Shown piece after piece: positions 54,098 to 64,000 of a DNA stretch of 64,000 bases (the stretch's first letter is position 1; each line of letters opens with the position of its first letter). The translations under genes and the position numbers were made by a program. The notes beneath the pieces are model-generated. The model did not search any database and was not told where the DNA came from. It worked only from the letters and a program-made list of their open reading frames with translations. Source of the DNA: Hedera helix (taxonomy: Eukaryota > Streptophyta > Magnoliopsida > Apiales > Araliaceae); the NCBI GenBank assembly GCA_947179155.2, contig OX359267.1, positions 40,716,292 to 40,780,291 on the forward strand. The letters run 5' to 3'.

Positions 54098-55992
54098 TCA
54101 AAGACGAGACATGGCAAGAACTTGCTCCTGAGATTCATGGTTATTGTTGTATTGAGGTCTTTCCCTGTTGTTGACTTGGCTAATCTGCTTCTTCTTGTTG
54201 CTGCCCATTTGTTTCTCTGAAATTGCTAGAGTCTTTGCAATAGCCCTCAGTTCAAACTTTTTAGGCTTCCCAGTTGCAGTCTTGGGCAGTTCAGTCAAGA
54301 AATGAACCTTTTTTGGCACCATGTATTTTGGCAAATTTTCTAGGCAATGCGCCATGATATCAGCCTCCTTTATAACGTTCTTATCTGATTTTTTCACGGC
54401 CACGAAGGCGCAAGGACTCTCTCCCCACCTCGGATGTGGCATTGCCACCACGGCTGCTTCTAGAACACTGGGATGTTTGTAGAGCACGGATTCCAATTCA
54501 ACGCTGCTGATGTTTTCGCCACCGGATATAATCACGTCTTTGGACCTGTCCTTGATTTCTAGGTATCCATCGGGATACATTACCCCGACGTCACCGGTTA
54601 AAAACCAACCCTGCTGGAATGCCTTTTGTGTAGCAGCTTCATCTTTAAAGTACCCTTTCATTATACTACTACCTCGTAGCACGATTTCCCCCATTGTGTT
54701 GCCATCACGTGGCACGCTTGTCATTGTGCTTAAGTCCTTGATGTCAACATCAGCCAGGGTGAGTATACTGACACCCTGGCGAGCCTTGAGCCTCGCCTGT
54801 TCTTCTCGTGGCAGACTGTTCCACTTGGCCTGCCACTCACATACCAAGGCAGGGCCCGTAGCCTCAGTGAGGCCATAGGCGTGCATGACATGAAACCCGA
54901 GCTGTTCCATCTTCTCCAAGAGGGATGGTGGTGGGGGAGCCCCTCCTGTGAGTATCTTTACTGGGGTGGTAATGTTGCAGCGCTCCTGGGGTTTTGCCTC
55001 CAGGAGAATGGTGAAGACGATTGGAGCGCAACACATGTGCGTGACTTTATGTTGCGCAATGGCTGAGTACATTTCTCGTGCAGTGGTATTGCGGATGCAA
55101 ACGTTGGTACCACCTCGTGCCGCCACTCCCCATGTAAAGGTCCATCCATTACAATGAAACATAGGGAGTGACCATAGATACACAGGCTCAGTCTCCATTT
55201 CCCAACCCTGAATCAAACTCATAGTACTCAAAAACGCCCCTCTATGACTGTACACCACTCCCTTCGGAGCCGAAGTGGTCCCCGATGTGTAATTCAGGGC
55301 GATCGGGTCCCACTCGTCCTCGAGATCATCCGGTACATACCCCGGGTTGCCATGTCGAACTAACTGCTCATATTCAAGCTCCGCTAGCCGGATACCGGTA
55401 GGCGAGTCAATATTATCAATAACAATCACCAAAGGGATTGCTGATTCCGAGACAGAAGCCCCGGACAACAGCAACCTTAGAGCATCTCGTGCAAGAGGCA
55501 CGTATTCATAGTCAACAAAAAACACCTTTGCTTCCGAGTGGCTGAGAATTGTAGCAATGTTCTTAGCATCAAGCCTGGTGTTAATGCTGTTAAGCACAGC
55601 TCCAGCCATGGGCACTGCAAAGTGCATCTCATACAGTGCTGGAGTGTTTGGCGCTAGAACTGACACCTACATTAACAAACAAACAATTAATATTTATTAC
55701 TTCGCACAAAATATTTAGGTAAACATATTTATTCATCCTACTGCAACTAATTTTTTTTAAGAAAGGTAGCGACTAGTGAAGGAATCAATCATACCACGTC
55801 GTTCTTGACAATGTTGAGGGATCGAAGAGAGGAAGCAACGCGACAGCAGCGCTGATAAGTTTGCTGCCAGGTGAATCTAGCTCGGGTAGATATAATAGAG
55901 GTACGATTAGCATAAACATCAGAAGCTCTCTTTAAAAATGTGACAGGAGTTAGAGGTACATAATTTGCTGCACATTTTGGGAGTCTATCCAT
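54098..55992 (-). CDS. Peroxisomal acyl-activating enzyme, BZO1/CNL-like (carboxylate-CoA ligase), two exons
   Basis: Exon 1 is 55992-55795 (66 codons, starts MDRLPKCAANYVPLTP), the intron 55794-55667 (128 bp, GT...AG, phase 0), exon 2 55666-54098; 588 residues. Adenylate-forming family: P-loop YTSGTTSAPKG (192-202), AYGLTEATGP (329-338), TGDVG (423-427), DRSKDVIISGGENIS (439-453) and the catalytic Lys in PKTATGKPKK (533). It ends SRL, a type 1 peroxisomal signal. Text such as SVLAPNTPALYEMHFAVPMAGAVLN and LPMFHCNGWTFTWG places it with plant BZO1/cinnamate-CoA ligase-type and AAE11/AAE12-like proteins, which make CoA esters (benzoate, cinnamate or short-chain acids) for peroxisomal metabolism. 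The substrate cannot be read from sequence. A polar Lys/Asn/Gln-rich stretch (about 547-585) separates the last motif from SRL. Length is normal and no break is seen. Confidence 0.95.
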
Positions 55993-56111
55993 TGGGAAAA
56001 TTGTTTAAAGGTTAAAAATGTTCAAGGAGTAGAGTGAGAGAGAGAGTTGGAGGGATATATTATCTGATAGAACTTGAAGTGAGGTTAAAGAAAGGAGTAA
56101 CGGGCAAGTAC

Positions 56112-56118
56112 ATATATA
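56112..56118 (-). promoter_or_regulatory. Predicted TATA box of the acyl-activating enzyme gene
   Basis: On the - strand CCTATATATG, about 120 bp upstream of the ATG. This would give a 5' leader of about 90 nt, which contains CT-rich stretches (CTCTCTCTCTCACTC), common in plant leaders. Confidence 0.6.
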
Positions 56119-57333
56119 GGGGAAAAGGGTGATACGATATGCATAGAAAGAAAGGAAGGGGCCACAGGTTGTTATGGTGGGGCAGAGGAATACTTGGTAA
56201 TTAATTGGGAAATTGCTATGTTCTAACGCTGTAGAGAGTACGTAGTTTGAATAAACTACTTTTGACTTGAAAACACGTGCCTTTACATGGAATTCACACT
56301 ATGTTAGGCACCTTGACTTCATCTTGTCTTCATTCTCGCCACACATTACCATCTCCCCTGTGACAAGTGCTTCAAGCCAAAAAATGGGTTGTTACAGGGT
56401 TGTTACAGTTATTATACTTTCATTAATCAGACAATCAATTTGAAATTATGACCTCTCTCTGTTCAGTATTGAAATTAACACAAACAATATGAGACTGACA
56501 ATTAACGTAATATTAATCTAATGACTCTACCTACCTTAAAAGATTAAATAAAACAGATGATTAATAGAAAATTGAAGATAATAAAATAAGGGAATTGATT
56601 AATATTTTCAAAAAACTCTACTTATATGAAAGTTGACCCCATTTACTATTAATGTGAGTAAAGCCTTGTAAAAATATCAATTTCTCTTTTGAAAATATCA
56701 ATTCCCATAAAATAACTAGTTCATTTGATCGTTTTTTACTAAGGAATGAAGAATCAACAACAATGGTGTCAAACATAGAGACGAATGGAGTAACAAGTGC
56801 TCTGTTGTTGAAAAATCTTAAATATGTAGTAGTATTAACTACGTACGACGAATGGAGTTCTCAACGTTTGTGAATAAATAAAAATAAATATATTGGAGGT
56901 TAGGTTTTTAATTTGTTTAAGGAAGCAGCATGCTAGATAGTCAGACATTGATAAATTTGACTTATTCCAGACCTGAGTCGATCGTTCTGTGGATGCAAAT
57001 TGTTTTATACTGTGGTTGGTGATTTTTTATCAGTTATCCTCTGGCTTTATGCTTTTTTGTCTTGATGTTTTCATGTTTTTATGCCTTTTTTTTTCTTTTT
57101 TTTTCTTGAGAATGTCATCGAGTTAAGTGGCTGCTAAAATGCATGATGCTATCGTCTGCCCTGGTGTTTTGAAAGGTAAATCAAACTTTTGTCTAGTAAA
57201 TTAAATCTTGCGATTATAATTATAAATTCTTTTTGGAAACTCTATTCATTGTCATACTTTTAAGTTGTACACCAAGAATTTTGTTTTTTAATACTATTTG
57301 TATTGAAATTAATAACAATACTGTTTATTAAAA

Positions 57334-57392
<59 letters not shown>

Positions 57393-57590
57393 TCCATTTC
57401 AAATAACACAATGTAAGAGGAAGTACAAGTCTCCATATTTAAAGGACTATAGTATCATAAAATTAACCTTAAAAAATAGTAGTTCTAGAAATGCCATGTC
57501 ACTAAATTTGAAACATTAATGAAAAATATAAAATGATATACATGACTATAAATATATAATAAAATTGGATTATGAGTAATATAAAAATAT
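56119..57590. other. Upstream region of the acyl-activating enzyme gene; no other gene seen
   Basis: Promoter-side DNA. 56219-56400 is less AT-rich. Nothing recognisable codes here. A (TA)n tract lies at 57337-57389. Confidence 0.5.
57337..57389. repeat. (TA)n microsatellite
   Basis: About 26 AT units without a transposon end attached. Confidence 0.97.
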
Positions 57591-58090
57591 ACCCATCAGC
57601 TAAATTGCATATAAATGAAAAAAATATTTTATGTTTCTAAAGTAAGTAAACAATATACTCTTCCCTCTCGCATATATGTAGATATTATTATAGGCGGATC
57701 TTATAAGTACGTGTGAGAAAAGAGCGAATATATCCCTCATATATCTGACTGATTTGGCAGATTTTTTCAGCTGGATGTAACCCATCAGCTAAATTGCATA
57801 TAAATGATGATAAATTATTTTATATTTTTAGAGTAAGTAAACAGTATGTTCTTTCTTTTATATATTTATAGGTCTTATTATAGACAAGTCTCACAAATAT
57901 ATGAGAAAAAAAATATATTGTTCATTTATTCTAAAAATATAAAATAATTTTTCATAAATGACCGATTTGGCAGATTTATTCAGCTGGTTTGTCCACATCA
58001 TTAGATTTCGCCCAATATATCAGATGTGACCCATCAGCTAAATTGCGTATAAATGACCAATTTGGCAGATTTATTCAGCTGGCTTGTCAT
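57591..58090. repeat. Tandem repeat with ACCCATCAGCTAAATTGC ... GGCAGATTTATTCAGCTGG ends, three copies
   Basis: Copies start at 57591, 57780 and 58029 (ACCCATCAGCTAAATTGC.TATAAATGA) and end near 57775, 57992 and 58083 (TTTGGCAGATTTATTCAGCTGG). The third lacks the central part. The two ends are weakly inverse to each other (CAGCT.AAT), so each unit could be a short foldback element. No coding. Confidence 0.8.
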
Positions 58091-61000
58091 TACATCCTTA
58101 TTTTTCCGCCCATATATAGTCCACGATGATGTGATAAAAAAATATTAGTGGCAAGTGCATGGTGTCAAATTAAATAATTAATAAAAATACATTGAATTCA
58201 TAAAAATTAATTTAATTTTAAAATATTTTTAATATATATTTTAAATGAATTAAAAATAAAAATAAAAATTATTTAATTATAATTAAATACGAAACAAATT
58301 AATTAGAATATAAAAAATTTAATGATGAGAAATCATTTTAGGAATCCAAAATTAACTATAGTTTTAATCTATTTTTCTTTTTATGTGGAAACTTTATAAT
58401 TAAAGAAGGTAAGCATAAACTATGAAAAAATCATAAATTAATAATAATTTATCAAAATCTCTTAGTTAATTTAAAAGTTACATGAGAACTATAAAACTAA
58501 AGTATTTCAATAATGAAACCTAAAGACAAAATCAATTAAATATTAAAGCGCAATAATATAAAAGATAAAGAATATTGTCGTGAATAATTATTTAATTTCA
58601 TTTTCATCCTAGATTAAAAAATTTAATTGTACATTAAAATAAATAAAAACAATTACGTTAAAGAAGAAGAAGATTAGATATAATATAAGAAAAATCCCTC
58701 TATATTAAAATCTTCCATCGAGGGAAGAAGTAATTTAATTTACTTTTACTCCTAACTTAAACTAATACATAATTAATCTCTTTTGGAAGTAATTTTATCT
58801 ATTTTTACTTCTAACCTAAATTAATACATAATTGATCTCTTTTGGTACTCCTCCATAATTATAGGAATAAATTACTTGTGCTCCAAACTAGGTAAAATCA
58901 AACTCTTTATATCTATCTTTCAGGTATTATTTTCTTATGCATCTTTTTATTGGAGTCTAAATAAAAATCAATTAGGAAATTTCTAAAACTCTCTTTTCAA
59001 CTCAACTTCATTCATTTATCTAGTTCCGGTAAAACAAAATAAAATTAATTAATTAAATTAATAAAAATATTAAAATGAATAAAATTAGGTAATTAACTGC
59101 ATAAATGATGGACCTATCAGTACACATCAAGCATTTCAGCCATAACTGAACTGCAATCAAATATGTGGAGGAAATTGCACTTCAAAACATTCACACTCCA
59201 AAGGGAATAATCATATCAGTCATGGTCTTCAGGAAACTTCAGTCGATCAATTAATTGAACCCAACACACATGTGAGAATTGAACCCAACACATCTCAATC
59301 TTAACCATGCGTCTTACCTCCAAGGACTTTGTTCGAAGGTCGTGGATCACATTTGTTTCCCAACAAGTTTAATTTTCTTAGGATTAGAAAGAACAAATTA
59401 GTAGAAGTCTAGCAAATTAATTGTTTTTTTTTCCTTTATGTTCAATGTTCTCCGACGTAGAAATCACAAGGAAAACATAGATCGAAGAAGTACTTTCGAG
59501 GAAAGAGAAAAAGAAAGTCAATAATGGAGTCCTCAATGAAGAATAAAGAAAGAGAAAGAAGTTGAAATTTCTCTGCATTTTTCTCCATTTCTTTTGTATA
59601 AGCACGGGAGTTTGCTTGGAAGATGCGGAATTAATCAATTTAATTGGGAATCATGCATATGGGTAGCTAATATATACTCGACCCATGCATGCAGTATATA
59701 AAAAAGGACTATAAAAAGTTACTTTGTAAAAAATTGAAAATTGATATTTTTGATGTATTTAAATTTTGAGAGTACCAAAGTACGTATATAAATCTAGTGC
59801 TATTTTATTAGATAGTTTAAAATAGAAAATTAATATTTTTATAAGTAAAATTTGATATTTTTATAAATAAAAAATCATACGAGTGTAAGAGCTATTTACT
59901 ATTTATATATGAGAGAACTTGTAGAACTAACACTATTACTTGTGAAAATATCAGATTTTAAAATATATTCACAAAATTGATTAAAACAAAATAAATCTAT
60001 AAAAACAGATATTATCACATGATATTATCATCTATGATATGATAATTACAGAATCTAACCTAACATATACAATCAAATCAAACTAGACTAGAACCTAGTT
60101 ATGGAACAGCATTAATTAGAAGAATATGATTGAAATTATCACATTGAGTTCAAAATATAAGATCACTTATTTTTTATTTACGTAAAAGACAGGTAATCTT
60201 ATGTTTTAGAATATTTTATAACTATAAATAATTTTAAATTTTGAAACGGAGATAATACTATTTATTGCAGCTGAATGTTTGTTTGTGATATTGAGATTGC
60301 TTGTGAGTCTATGTTTATGTCTGTGTAATAATATATACTCTTTTGTAATATTAGAAGATAAGAGATGTATTTTTAAAATGATTATTTTTTAATGAACTAT
60401 TATTTCAAAATATTTTTAATATTCATAAAATATAAAATTAATGACATGATAATATTTATAAAAAAAAATCTTTAATTTTATAAGGAAAGGAGTAATATGT
60501 AACAAATATTGTGTGGTTGGGAGAAAGATCAGATATGAGTGGCAGGCAAGGAATACAGAAAAGAATTCTCGTCCATCCACATATGCCCCGTCAATATCAG
60601 CTCTTCGCGAAGAACCAATTATTACTCCAAAATTTGCTTTATTTTTATAATTTAAACACTTTTTTTTTTCAGGCGATGGCTCTCTATCACAGAGCAGCCG
60701 GTCCAGCCAATTAAATTTTACGCTTGGGAGTGGTTGAAAATGTTGGGATTTTACATGCATTTGAAGTCGAATTAAATTAACGTTGATGATTTAATAAATA
60801 TAGTAAAATTTTATCTTAATGCATGACGTAAGTTTTTAGATAAGAAGATAATACAATACGTTTATTGGCTTGATCAATATAAATATAAAATTTGAATAAT
60901 GATGTGAGTTGAATCATATAATTTCACTTCAGTGCACCAAAAGAGTAAGTTAATAGTTTTATATGTTTAATAATTATGATATAATCTCAATTTAATAACT

Positions 61001-63051
61001 TAGCTCAATTAATATGGATAATTTTACACTTATTATAACCAAACACTATTTTAAAAACTACATATATCTCAACCATTAAAAAATAAAACTTTGACACGAA
61101 TTTTCGTGTCAAGCTATCTTTTAATAGTTAAAATTAAAATATTGTGTTTAATATTATAATTAGTGTTGTGCTCTTATACTTGTCCAATTAATATAAGTAT
61201 ACATCTATATTATAAAAGAAAGAGGAGAAGTGTGACATTAGCCTCTTGAGACACCGTCACAAATCTTTTTTCCCTTTTGTCCATCCAATATTGGTTATTT
61301 TCTAATTTTATTTTTTTATCTTTTTTTAATTTTATTTTTCAAATTTAAATTTTTTATTATTATATCTTTAAAATAATTACATACATGCGTGTATCACGAT
61401 AATTCCAAATAATTTGAATTGAGTCATAAAATTCTACTATTAAAAAAATGCATTATATTATTGTACACTATTATGCATGTACTGACAAAGCACGTATAAA
61501 AACGGAGATTTTTGTGGAACAACTTCAACTTCCTTTCATATTGTCGTTTTCAAATGAAATGGGCCCAATTAACTTTTTAGAAGTTATGGGCTTGTTCCCC
61601 AATACCCAAACACATAATTAATTTATTATTACTATGTATATTATTGTGAAAAAAGATTTACTTGGCACACAGTATTTATGTGTAAATAAAAAAATTATAA
61701 ATTAATTAATAGGGAAATAATTTAAGAATAAGAGATAAAAGTAGAAAATAAAAATAATAATAATAATAATTTTTTAAATCATAAGTATTATACAGTTTCG
61801 AGAAAGATAATTTTTTTCTCATTCTTGCATTATATAATAGATTAGTTCCAACATATATATTTTCGAATAAGTATAAGTACACAACAACTAAACACTACAT
61901 CTATTTATATCATTAAAAAATGAAGTATGACATTAAAATTTGTATTATATCTCATTTATTTTTTAATAATATAAATAGATGTAATATTGATATAGTATTT
62001 AATTATTATATATGTATACTTATCCTATATTTTCAATGTTGGGCTGGTCTTCGTCTAGAATCAAGCTAGCAAGTATATCATGACATCGTGTTTATGCAAC
62101 ACGTTAATTTTCGTACAATTATGGCACAGAGACACGTAACCAGAGATTTTAAGAAGAATGGTAACAAAAACAATATGTTGGCAAGGTTATCTATATCTTT
62201 CTATATATAAAGTGGCCTGCTTGGTATCATCATGTTACACATTTTTCTTTTTCTATTTTGTCTTAACAAATTTAGTTTTATTATTATTTTGTTTTTTTTA
62301 TATTAAATTTTTTATATCTTTTTATTTGGTCTTTCAAACTTTATAAAATTTATATTTTACCTCACGTAACTTAAACACAAAACGCGTGTGTCGTCCGGTG
62401 CTAATAGGAATTAAGTTGATAACCACCGGTTAATTCTAACTTATGTGTATCACACCGCCATGGGACATGGCCGGCTCCACCTCCGATTCCGCTTAATCAA
62501 ATTAAGCACATGCAATGGACAAATAACTACTCCAATCATGATTCATGGATTCACTGGGAAATAACCAAAAGAGGTAAAGAGCCTAACCCGAAGAATGACA
62601 ACCACAAGAAGAATGACAACGATACGTCATTACTACATTATCAATGAAAGGGCAAGCTACTTCAACGAAATGGGTGGTGTGCAGACTAATCAACTTCAAC
62701 GAAATGAGTAACGACTGTTCCAGGTTCATTGAATCAATTAAATCTGTTTGTATATATTGGTTGTAGTATAAAGATTAATGCCAAAATATCTTTGATTTTG
62801 TCATCATAATTTTATTATTAGAGCACTATTATTAAATAAATAACTTAATATTTTTAAATATATATAGAAAACTGGAAATATTTATAAAGTTTAAATATTT
62901 TGATGGGAGGAGAGAGAGTATAAGAATTAACCTCAATAGTTGGAATGAAAACATTATATATATATATACTCTAATAGAATTCATTCATTTTGTAATAGTA
63001 GGAAAACTATTATATAAATACTTAAAGTTTTTTAAGAATTTTTTTTTACAA

Positions 63052-63088
<37 letters not shown>

Positions 63089-64000
63089 TATATATAAAAA
63101 AAAAAAAAAAAGGTTGCTGGAAGTTGATGAAAGCAAGAGGAATCACCTAAAAGCAGCAGGATTACAAGCCTACGACACTTTTAATAAATGTATGATTTGG
63201 AATTGGGAAAAAAATAAGTCCAAAGTAGTTAATTATTTTGGGCCTATTTTTTATTTATAAAAATATAAGTTAAAACTTTTACCAACCCAAATCATATGAA
63301 GTAGTTTACCAATTCAAATAATTTTAGTTAAATTGAGTTGACTCATCAATTTATAAACCAAATTGCCAAGTATAGGTTCAGTTTTTATTTTTTTTATATA
63401 AAATGATATGGTATAATAAGACAAATGATATTTACATAAACTAATAGAAAAATATGCTAATATTATGATGTCACATCATTTGAAATATTATTTAATAATA
63501 ATAAAATTTACCTCGAACATTGTAAATACAAGAAAGTAATGAAATTTCCAATGAGTATTTATTGCATTTATTAACTTCATTTTCTTGTGATTAATTGTGT
63601 AATATAGGGTAGTAATTTGTGGAACATCCTTTGAGAGCCTTAAGTTAGTATTTGATAATATTGTGTAATAAGAATTTATTAAAATAGAGATTTTGTATAA
63701 AATACGGGTTCTTTTTAAAATAGAAATTAAATATAAAAGAGTTGTTTGATAATCAATCTTTTGAATAAAATATTTTACTAATTCACCCTTATATCAGTTT
63801 ATACTGAATATTAAATAATTAATTCAAATAAAATTATCAACAATTAATGTATAATTAGTAAAATATTTTAAGTCTAATAAAACATAATAATTATGACGAT
63901 TTACATAATTACTATAAAATATGGTGATAGTGAGGGTGGTGGGTGGATGTGGGGCTGAGAGCGATGATAATGGCTGGTGGTAGTGATGGTGGTGGGTGAT
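58091..64000. other. AT-rich intergenic DNA; no supported gene
   Basis: Contains a 65-bp direct duplication at about 58735-58855 (AATACATAATTAATCTCTTTTGG / AATACATAATTGATCTCTTTTGG). A short inverted-end MITE-like patch lies at 60148-60255 (TCAAAATATAAGAT ... TTTTGAAACGGAGATAAT). Possible Helitron-like debris lies at 61204-61410 and 62200-62404, with (GA)n at 63056-63084. A G/T-rich run with GGTGGTGGGTG words closes the window (63920-64000). The small frames at 59417-59638 and 60416-60760 show no recognisable protein. Confidence 0.5.
63056..63084. repeat. (GA)n microsatellite
   Basis: About 14 AG units, followed by a TA and A-rich run. Confidence 0.95.

Noticed and set aside
54510..54878. 122-codon + strand frame opposite the ligase gene (also 54881-55066 and 54948-55157)
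   Set aside because: Antisense shadows of a conserved coding exon; the - strand has all family motifs.
63900..64000. GGTGGTGGGTG-rich end of the window as coding for a Gly-rich protein
   Set aside because: Too short, with no start and no conserved frame; simple sequence is enough to explain it.

Overview
This window is nuclear DNA of a flowering plant, most likely a eudicot. The evidence is a set of plant Ty3/gypsy retrotransposons (chromodomain-bearing Tekay/Del type and a Tat-type remnant), a Ty1/copia fragment, CACTA-like and other TIR elements, AT-rich intergenic DNA with long (TA)n tracts, fragments of plant organellar-protein genes, and one two-exon gene for a BZO1/CNL-type acyl-activating enzyme. 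There are no operons, no tRNA or rRNA genes and no CRISPR array.

Layout. (1) 1-14794: a decayed Tekay-type element on the + strand. The window opens inside its 5' LTR, which is split by a 1.93 kb solo LTR of another family with a GCAAG target duplication. Its leader carries a broken extra ORF, and gag-pol is riddled with stops and frameshifts. (2) 14807-25129: a complete young Tekay-type element on the - strand, with a CCTTA duplication, two 2741-bp LTRs in which I found only three differences, and an uninterrupted 1548-codon gag-pol. It sits 12 bp beyond the end of element 1. (3) 25130-30007: intergenic DNA with an 800-bp foldback MITE-like element and a copia integrase scrap. (4) 30013-34984: a third Tekay-like element flanked by GTAAT, reduced by deletion to a 5' LTR stub, about 34 bp of internal end and a 4.8 kb 3' LTR. 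That LTR contains an unusual array of a fixed 9-mer followed by small hairpins. (5) 34985-37751: exon fragments of two organellar-protein genes (ribosomal protein bL19, then organellar phenylalanyl-tRNA synthetase), followed by a CACTA-like right end. (6) 37752-44066: the 3' half of a Tat-type element (RT, two RNase H domains, integrase, antisense accessory gene, 504-bp 3' LTR), all dead. (7) 44067-49463: two families of long-TIR, apparently non-autonomous elements, both next to (TA)n and both full of short CCGCA...TGCGG palindromes. The second family forms a head-to-head pair, a 2.4 kb inverted repeat. (8) 49464-64000: AT-rich DNA with MITE-like and tRNA-like debris and tandem repeats. It surrounds the only intact host gene, the acyl-activating enzyme (54098-55992, - strand), which has a consensus peroxisomal C-terminus SRL and an upstream TATA box.

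Most of the window is therefore nested transposon biology. The order of events can partly be read: the solo LTR came after element 1, element 2 is the youngest, and element 3 landed among the captured exons. The most unusual signals are the hairpin array at 33087-33448, the palindrome-rich TIR elements at 44-49.5 kb, the extra leader ORF of element 1, and the two neighbouring organellar gene fragments next to a CACTA end. All family names come from motif recognition by eye; no search was run.
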